NCBI GenBank assembly: GCA_015472025.1
Contig: BNHL01000001.1
Coordinates: forward strand, 4,204,001 to 4,268,000
Reading direction: 5' to 3'
Source of the DNA: Cytophagales bacterium WSM2-2
GTDB taxonomy: Bacteria > Bacteroidota > Bacteroidia > Cytophagales > Cyclobacteriaceae
DNA: 64,000 bases
Of this stretch, positions 59,310 to 64,000 are shown piece after piece. The stretch's first letter is position 1. Each line of letters starts with the position of its first letter. The notes below the pieces were generated by a model. It saw nothing but the letters and a program-made list of their open reading frames with translations. It did no database searches and was not told the DNA's origin. The position numbers were made by a program, and so were the translations under genes.

Positions 59310-59341
59310 GAAATTGGTGGCTACAGGTCACCACCAATTTC
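59310..59341 (-). terminator. Terminator after the first peptide gene
   Basis: GAAATTGGTGG (59310-59320) and CCACCAATTTC (59331-59341) form a perfect 11-bp stem with a 10-nt loop. On the minus strand it is followed by a T-rich stretch, 22 nt after the peptide stop. With the leader motif upstream, this makes the peptide gene at 59364 a separate transcription unit from the beta-rich gene. Confidence 0.65.
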
Positions 59342-59363
59342 AACTTAGTTACCCCCCAATGGT

Positions 59364-59615
59364 TTAATTCCCATTTTTGAAGAAGGGAGTAATGCACTGT
59401 GTGTTGGACCCATTTACATCTTGAAAATAGGTAACACTGAGAAGAGTACAGACCTCTTCCCCTTGAGGAACACAGCCCTGAGGTCTTTCAACCTGTTCAC
59501 ATAAAGTTGGGCTTGACTGAATGAAAGCGATTGGCTGTGCAAGCACTTTAGTGAACACAGCACCCACTATTGCCAGTGTACACACAACTGACAAAGCGAT
59601 TCTTGACTTTTTCAT
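59364..59615 (-). CDS. Small secreted four-Cys peptide (copy 1)
   Basis: 83-aa precursor with a signal peptide (IALSVVCTLAIVGAVFTKVL, then AQ) and a mature part of about 55 residues with Cys39, 48, 56 and 74. It shares RPQxC, VCT and TYFQ with the peptide at 57870. DUF6520-like by appearance. The family occurs next to MauE/DoxX-type membrane proteins, and such a gene is immediately upstream (59722). A 23-nt leader motif lies before it and a terminator after it. Confidence 0.75.
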   Translation of the reverse strand: MKKSRIALSVVCTLAIVGAVFTKVLAQPIAFIQSSPTLCEQVERPQGCVPQGEEVCTLLSVTYFQDVNGSNTQCITPFFKNGN

Positions 59616-59643
59616 GACTATTGTTTGTTAAGTTAAAATGATA

Positions 59644-59666
59644 CCTACTCTGTTTCAGGTTTTCGG
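59644..59666 (-). promoter_or_regulatory. Leader motif shared with the 164-aa gene at 10.1 kb
   Basis: Minus strand: CCGAAAACCTGAAACAGAG then TAGG, 28 nt before the peptide ATG. It matches the element at 10145-10167 except for single-base differences in the A-runs. Nothing else is visible in this 106-bp gap. Confidence 0.55.
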
Positions 59667-59721
59667 TTTTCCCCTGCTCTTTACTGCAATAAATAAGATC
59701 GTTGATTCATTTTTCAGATGA

Positions 59722-60165
59722 TTATGCCAAGTGATAGACCTCGTTATTGCTGTTAGTCGAAGGATGTAGTAAGATGCCGACCAATGCCATCAGGATAAAT
59801 ACAATGTTGAATACCAAGTGCTGGTTCCACGTCATGTTCTGAAGCACACCACCGCACGTACACGGAATGAATTCACTGAATTGCAAAATGGCAATGATGT
59901 ATGCAGTGAATGTCATCATCAGGGTGAACGATGCATAAAGTGCGATCAGCCGCCATGATTTTAATGAAAGTAGTACAGCTACGATAATCTCAGTGACCGG
60001 TATGCCGATAGCCACCCACGGTGCGAACGATGTAAGCAGCGGAGACTTGCCAATCTCCACTCTGAACTTGGTATAGTCGATCAGCTTGCTCACCGCTGTG
60101 TATATGAATAACGCGATGAACAGACATGAAATAATTTCGATGATGGTCTCTTTATTTTTTCTCAT
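59722..60165 (-). CDS. MauE/DoxX-like membrane protein
   Basis: 147-aa protein with four TM helices. The motif PCTCGG (Cys102, Cys104) lies at the start of the last extracytoplasmic loop, as in MauE-type proteins that help disulfide or electron-transfer chemistry in periplasmic proteins. Next to two four-Cys peptides, it may oxidise them through quinones, as a VKOR-like step; this role is inferred. It heads the minus-strand side of the cluster; the AraC regulator at 61319 is divergent from it. Confidence 0.85.
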   Translation of the reverse strand: MRKNKETIIEIISCLFIALFIYTAVSKLIDYTKFRVEIGKSPLLTSFAPWVAIGIPVTEIIVAVLLSLKSWRLIALYASFTLMMTFTAYIIAILQFSEFIPCTCGGVLQNMTWNQHLVFNIVFILMALVGILLHPSTNSNNEVYHLA

Positions 60166-60445
60166 ACACTTTGTCGTTAAAAAAACTCTCGCGTTTGCGG
60201 AAGTAAAAGTGTTAAAGAGAAAAGCGATTCGTATTATTATTTAGGGAGTATCTCTTTCGTTTAACGGAGAAAGTGGTGATCGCCAAAAATGGGTGAGCGA
60301 TGTTTTCAAAATTGATTAAGCAGACAACACGTGTACATTCATCGGCACTTTGTGACGCTTCAAAGAAATTATTTATCACCTATGAATGGGTTTGTAACTA
60401 TTTCGATGACACGTTGCCATTTGGGTTCGCTACATTTTTTCCGCA

Positions 60446-60696
60446 TTGAAAAAATTACTGTGTGTAGCGACTTGGTCAGGGTACTTACTTGTACTTGATT
60501 TTTCATTGACTTGCGCTCCGCATTTGATTCCATCCTGCTCTAAAAAAAGCGGAAGGATTCCGGAATGTAGACCGGGTGTTTGCAGGCGGGAGAGAGACTA
60601 TACAGGTGAACAGGGCCGGTGCTCTTCTCCCGCTTACCAGGCAGTATATTATGGAGCGTGTTTTAGTTTAGTTATTAGTTAGTAACCGGCCCTGTT
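60446..60696 (+). other. Structured intergenic region, possible Cys-rich peptide
   Basis: From a TTG at 60446, a 78-codon frame encodes a hydrophobic start and seven Cys (CAPHLIPSCS, ECRPGVCRRE, GRCSSPAYQA, GACFS). The same DNA holds strong inverted repeats: GCGGGAGA (60586-60593)/TCTCCCGC (60626-60633), and AACAGGGCCGGT (60609-60620)/ACCGGCCCTGTT (60685-60696), with the latter followed by five T. The left arm of the second lies in the loop of the first, a pseudoknot-like layout. It may be a structured RNA or a peptide with an attenuating terminator. I cannot decide. The stretch 60166-60445 shows no other feature. Confidence 0.35.
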
Positions 60697-60710
60697 TTTC
60701 TTATTTAATT

Positions 60711-61001
60711 ATGATAGACAAATTCAAGCTGGCCGAGTTTATATGCCAGCTTGACTGGCTGACGGAATTGGCTGATCAAAATAAAGAGCTGACACTGCTT
60801 CAAAACATCGACATACGCTATTACAAACAGAGCCGCGCCAGGCTAAGAGATCTTCTAGCACAAAGGGAAAGTATTCAGCGTGTGTTGGGACAATTGCAAA
60901 ATGAAATCGACTTTGAATTTGAAAACGCCCATAAGCAATGGTGCTGCGAAGTGCGTTGGCTTAACCCACGCGATAGAGAACGCGAACAACCGGTGTTGTA
61001 A
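60711..61001 (+). CDS. Small coiled-coil hypothetical protein
   Basis: 96-aa soluble protein, almost all helical (LAEFICQLDWLTELADQNKE, RARLRDLLAQRESIQRVLGQ) with a CC pair in the C-terminal part (WCCEVRW). No signal peptide or domain I recognise. It starts 14 bp after the T-run of the long inverted repeat, suggesting its promoter or leader overlaps that structure. Function unknown. Confidence 0.6.
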   Translation: MIDKFKLAEFICQLDWLTELADQNKELTLLQNIDIRYYKQSRARLRDLLAQRESIQRVLGQLQNEIDFEFENAHKQWCCEVRWLNPRDREREQPVL

Positions 61002-61172
61002 TATGTGCTCATACACAAATAGAAAGACAATTGACTGGAAGAATAGGAGCAACTCCTAAATAAAAATTCGCACAGAAGTGATGAGTAATATAAGCGCGTC
61101 ACATCTCAATAAAAAACTTTGACAAACTAAGTTTGACAGAAATGTGTAAATACAAATCCATATTACATCTGT

Positions 61173-61200
61173 CGAAGATATAACCTCTTCGTCTGTTTTT
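61173..61200 (+). terminator. Weak terminator-like hairpin
   Basis: CGAAGA (61173-61178) and TCTTCG (61186-61191) around a 7-nt loop, followed by TCTGTTTTT. It lies in the 317-bp gap between the small helical gene and the AraC regulator. Other short elements there are two TTTGACA copies (61118-61124, 61132-61138). Confidence 0.35.
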
Positions 61201-61318
61201 ATTGGCGAGGCGATGGGCTCACTTAATACCTTTCTTGCGGACCCGTCTGTGTTAACCTAGAGTTAACTCCCCCTTATTATTTTTTATAAGATGTTGTTAC
61301 ACGCATTATTTGTAATGA

Positions 61319-62332
61319 ATGGTGAGCGAAGTTGATTTTAAATTAAACCATATAGTCCTTAGTTCGGATAAACTCCAAAAGATTGAGTTTTCCAGGAGTC
61401 AAAATCAAAACAAATCGGGCTTGTCCTTGTTTGATGGCAACCATGTCTTATCCATCGAAGTGAATGAGAGCTTTGGCGCTGTGCAATTTCACGAACTGAA
61501 GAACAATATTTGCGACTTCCATCACTACAAATTCGCAGTGGAGAAGTCGATTGACCTTAACATACGTGCACGAGAGTCTACACTGGGACTATACTTTCCG
61601 CTCAAAGGCAATTTCCAGTGTAGCATTAAAGAAAGCCGTGACGTCCTCATCAATAAATACGAATTTGGTTTGTTGTATTTGCCCGAAACCCGGCTCACGT
61701 GCCACCTCGAGGCAGGTGAAGAATATTCATGCCTGGCGGTTCACTTTACCCCGGAGTATTTCGCCATGTTCACGAATACCATACCTGCCGTTGGCTCGGT
61801 GCTGGAACGTATCGGAAAAATTGAACTGACAGTGATTGGGAGAAAAAATGCTACAGACCCGGAGATACTCACTGTCTTGCAAAACCTTTTGCAATGTCCC
61901 TACAGTGATGCGCTCAAGCAAACTTACCTTGATATAAAGGCGCACGAACTGTTATTGTTGTGCCTGACGAAAAATTCTACCGGCACAGGAGGCGCCATCA
62001 AAGGCCTCCTGCACAAATCCGACATTGAAAAGATACACACTGTGAAAGACCACATCATTCATCATCTCGATAACCCGGGCACGCTCAAAGACATTGCGCA
62101 CATGATTGGTATAAATGAATTTAAGCTGAAGCAGGGATTTAAACGAATATTCAACACAACCGTGTTCGGGATGTTATTTGAGGAGCGCATGCAAAAGGCA
62201 CAACAACTTCTATCAGATACCGAAATGACTATTGAAGAGATCTCGGCCGTTGCCGGGTACAAGAATCACTCGAATTTTACTTCCGCTTTTAAAAAACGTT
62301 TCGGCTATCCCCCCAACGCACTGAGGAAGTGA
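61319..62332 (+). CDS. AraC-family transcriptional regulator
   Basis: 337-aa regulator. The N-terminal ligand-type domain (about 1-220) has no sequence I can name. A two-HTH AraC domain is at about 235-335 (IHTVKDHIIHHLDNPGTLKD, then FGYPPNALRK). The layout (a long N-terminal domain before a PchR-like HTH) resembles siderophore-type AraC proteins. It diverges from the MauE/peptide cluster, 1.2 kb away, and could be its regulator. A -35/-10 like element was not evident upstream. Confidence 0.88.
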   Translation: MVSEVDFKLNHIVLSSDKLQKIEFSRSQNQNKSGLSLFDGNHVLSIEVNESFGAVQFHELKNNICDFHHYKFAVEKSIDLNIRARESTLGLYFPLKGNFQCSIKESRDVLINKYEFGLLYLPETRLTCHLEAGEEYSCLAVHFTPEYFAMFTNTIPAVGSVLERIGKIELTVIGRKNATDPEILTVLQNLLQCPYSDALKQTYLDIKAHELLLLCLTKNSTGTGGAIKGLLHKSDIEKIHTVKDHIIHHLDNPGTLKDIAHMIGINEFKLKQGFKRIFNTTVFGMLFEERMQKAQQLLSDTEMTIEEISAVAGYKNHSNFTSAFKKRFGYPPNALRK

Positions 62333-62461
62333 AATTTGTTTCGCACAAGGCCGAGGGTGAATGATTGTGAAACTGTGCGCTTTTGCGCCTTTGTGTGAAA
62401 TGTATTTACTTCACTAACTGAATCCACACATCATGAACACACTCCTTTTTCATGCTCTTAT

Positions 62462-62662
62462 ATGGCTGAGTTCAAATGGTAGTGCAGACACAAAAATCAA
62501 CTCAACAATTCTTCGGGCACCACGGAGTTGTATACCTATAGGCAAGGAATGATTCTAGCGCAGAAAGAGGCATTGAAACAAAAGAAGCCGGTCGACATGG
62601 CCAATACTGAAATTATAGAGTTGAAGAGAAAACTTGCAGAGTGTCAGAAGAAGACGAATTAA
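62462..62662 (+). pseudogene. Possible decayed short gene with internal stop
   Basis: In one frame ATG 62462 reads MAEFKW, then a TAG at 62480, then continues open to TAA 62662 with a protein-like helical tail (YRQGMILAQKEALKQKKPVD, IIELKRKLAECQKK). A different frame from ATG 62433 gives a 39-aa peptide. The piece looks like the end of a helical protein whose front is lost. No other feature is visible in the 427-bp gap 62333-62759 apart from repeat-like text at about 62370-62400. Confidence 0.3.
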
Positions 62663-62759
62663 TTTGATAGTTCAGTTAGCTCCGTTGAATTAGCTGATAT
62701 GGATTCTGCTAATGATTTCTGTAATCTGATTCATTTGAAGTTGTAATCTAAAACCTGAA

Positions 62760-63566
62760 ATGAAAAGACTCCTCTTCTTCCTGTTAGTGGCTTCAATCGC
62801 TCGCGCGCAAACCGATCTTCCGGGAGACTACCCTGAAGTATCTACACGGGAGTTGGAAGCCAAAGAGCTTGACGCATACGATGAAGAGATACTCGTGATC
62901 ATGCGCAACGAGATTTTTGCACGCTACGGTTACATTTTCAAAAATGCAGACCTCCGGAAACACTTCACAGAACAATCCTGGTACAAGCCCCGGTTTGCAG
63001 ATGTGTCAGCGCAGTTGACAGAGTTAGAGAAAAGTAATATCCGGTTACTCCTTTCTATGGAGAAATTAGTACATCCTATTGCTTTGAAAAAACTCCCGGT
63101 GTTGAGCTTGCCTTGCAACCTGGAGCAGGAGCCGGGAGGAGACTTTCGCAATGTCATCGGTATCGCACCCGTGTCAAAGGGGAGAAGCCCCAAGGCGTTC
63201 GCAGGACTGCTGCCCGATACCAGCAGGTATTATGCGGTGGTCTGGTATAGCAACGAGAGTACGACAGCAGGAGATCCGCCACGGATGTACCATGTCACCA
63301 CCTATCGTAAGGACCTCACCGAGATTGCGTCTGCTTCAGTGTCTTTACCTGTTGGTCCTATGTTTGAGCCTTATGCCACCGACTGCAGCCACGGTACTGC
63401 GGCACATTCGTCATTCATAGGCACCGACCTTTCGTTTTCATCCGACTATTCGCAAAGCCAAACCTGCCCCGGAGATGAAGCCACCACATTGGAGTATACT
63501 GTCTCAGGACAGATCAGAAAAGATGGAACGATCGTGGTGAAGAAGGATACCAATCCGTTTAAGTAG
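62760..63566 (+). CDS. Secreted YARHG-domain protein
   Basis: 268-aa protein with a signal peptide (LLFFLLVASIARAQ). A YARHG domain (about 40-100) is recognised from IMRNEIFARYGYIFKNADLR, then WYKPRFADVSAQLTELEKSN. The C-terminal half (about 120-268) is beta-rich and unassigned. YARHG modules are thought to bind peptidoglycan or other envelope polymers. It is monocistronic. The 312-bp gap to the next gene contains only a possible -7-like CCTTTG (63855-63860) near its end. Confidence 0.85.
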   Translation: MKRLLFFLLVASIARAQTDLPGDYPEVSTRELEAKELDAYDEEILVIMRNEIFARYGYIFKNADLRKHFTEQSWYKPRFADVSAQLTELEKSNIRLLLSMEKLVHPIALKKLPVLSLPCNLEQEPGGDFRNVIGIAPVSKGRSPKAFAGLLPDTSRYYAVVWYSNESTTAGDPPRMYHVTTYRKDLTEIASASVSLPVGPMFEPYATDCSHGTAAHSSFIGTDLSFSSDYSQSQTCPGDEATTLEYTVSGQIRKDGTIVVKKDTNPFK

Positions 63567-63878
63567 CTGCGAGATTTATTTATACCAAGCCGCTACTTGA
63601 GAATTAAACAGCAAGTACATTATCTCGATTGCAAGTTTTGAAAATACAGATATTCAAAACCATAAAAAGGCATGCGAGACACCCCACATATTCATGAGTC
63701 ATAAATAATGGTTAATAAGTCATAGCCGAATACCTCTCTGCTTCAAAATTTATGCGCTTTTGTATGAATTTAAGCTTGCTGGTGAGTTTCAGGCTGATTC
63801 AAAATTACTTCCTTTTGCAACAGAGCTGTTTAAGCGAGATACACAGGCACAATAACCTTTGTACTACACAAACAATGT

Positions 63879-64000
63879 ATGAAGGAAATTAAAACCATTG
63901 GAATTATTGGCGCGGGCATTAGCGGACTTGTGGCAGCAAAGACTTGTCTTGAGTATGGCTACCAGGTGAAGGTATTTGAAAAAGACAGAGAAGTAGGAGG
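63879..64000 (+). CDS. FAD/NAD(P)-binding oxidoreductase, 3' end beyond the window
   Basis: The first 40 codons are visible. They begin KTIGIIGAGISGLVAAKTCL, the dinucleotide-binding GxGxxG, followed by YQVKVFEKDREVGG, the Glu and GG that close the FAD loop. The wording is closest to flavin-containing monooxygenases (FMO/BVMO), but amine oxidases share it. The ATG at 63879 is chosen because that at 63875 meets a stop after five codons. Confidence 0.85.
   Translation, partial: MKEIKTIGIIGAGISGLVAAKTCLEYGYQVKVFEKDREVG

Noticed and set aside
1-64000. tRNA, rRNA or prophage genes
   Set aside because: No cloverleaf with CCA-type ends, no rRNA text and no phage structural or integrase gene was found by eye; a covariance scan would be decisive for small RNAs.

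Overview
The window looks like a chromosome segment from a Bacteroidota bacterium, most likely an environmental member of the Cytophagales. The evidence is a SusC/SusD pair with a FecI/FecR regulator, promoter-like TAnnTTTG boxes instead of sigma-70 boxes, A-rich leaders without strong Shine-Dalgarno sites, expanded FtsX/MacB permeases, and FISUMP, YARHG and DUF6807 proteins. I saw no rRNA, tRNA, CRISPR array, intact insertion sequence or prophage.

Layout. 1-5.9 kb: a two-component block with a PAS-rich histidine kinase cut by the window edge, stand-alone receivers, a receiver-HisKA_3 hybrid, a NarL-type regulator and a receiver-PAS-HTH protein. 6-10.1 kb (minus): an FN3-like protein, a doubtful small ORF, and a 777-aa coiled-coil protein of unknown function with a 164-aa partner, closed by a clear terminator. 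10.4-13.3 kb (plus): an unknown protein, a membrane protein, a HisKA_3 kinase and its LuxR-type regulator. 13.4-20.6 kb: mixed single genes (two alpha/beta hydrolases, a PAS-LuxR protein, a secreted isochorismatase-like enzyme, a PD40 protein) and an ABC-2 exporter with phased repeats in its promoter.

20.8-34.7 kb is the clearest functional unit, a glucuronate/glucuronoxylan locus. A minus-strand operon lacI-uxuA-sugar symporter-uxaC diverges from a plus-strand operon of GH3 glycosidase, DUF6807 (PmoA-like) protein, Gfo/Idh/MocA oxidoreductase, cupin, second Gfo/Idh/MocA protein and CE15 glucuronoyl esterase. A LacI-type operator lies inside the GH3 promoter. The esterase and glycosidase would release xylose and (methyl)glucuronate, the symporter imports uronate, and UxaC/UxuA start its catabolism.

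35-49.5 kb: a membrane thioredoxin-like protein overlapping a membrane HisKA protein without an ATPase domain; two FtsX/MacB permeases; an ArsR/SRPBCC operon with paired operators; a FISUMP lipoprotein; a stand-alone E2-acyltransferase-like protein lacking the catalytic His; a MarR-rifampin ADP-ribosyltransferase (arr) operon; and membrane proteins. 49.5-57.7 kb: FecI (divergent), FecR, STN-SusC, SusD and a thioredoxin-DUF3738-like fusion, a TonB-dependent uptake locus of unknown substrate. A 121-bp MITE-like element follows. 57.9-62.3 kb: a compact, poorly described cluster of two secreted four-Cys peptides, a membrane-anchored beta-rich protein, a MauE/DoxX-like membrane protein and an AraC regulator. 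The first peptide has a 23-nt leader motif that recurs upstream of the unknown 164/777-aa pair 50 kb away. The window ends with a YARHG protein and the start of a flavoprotein gene.
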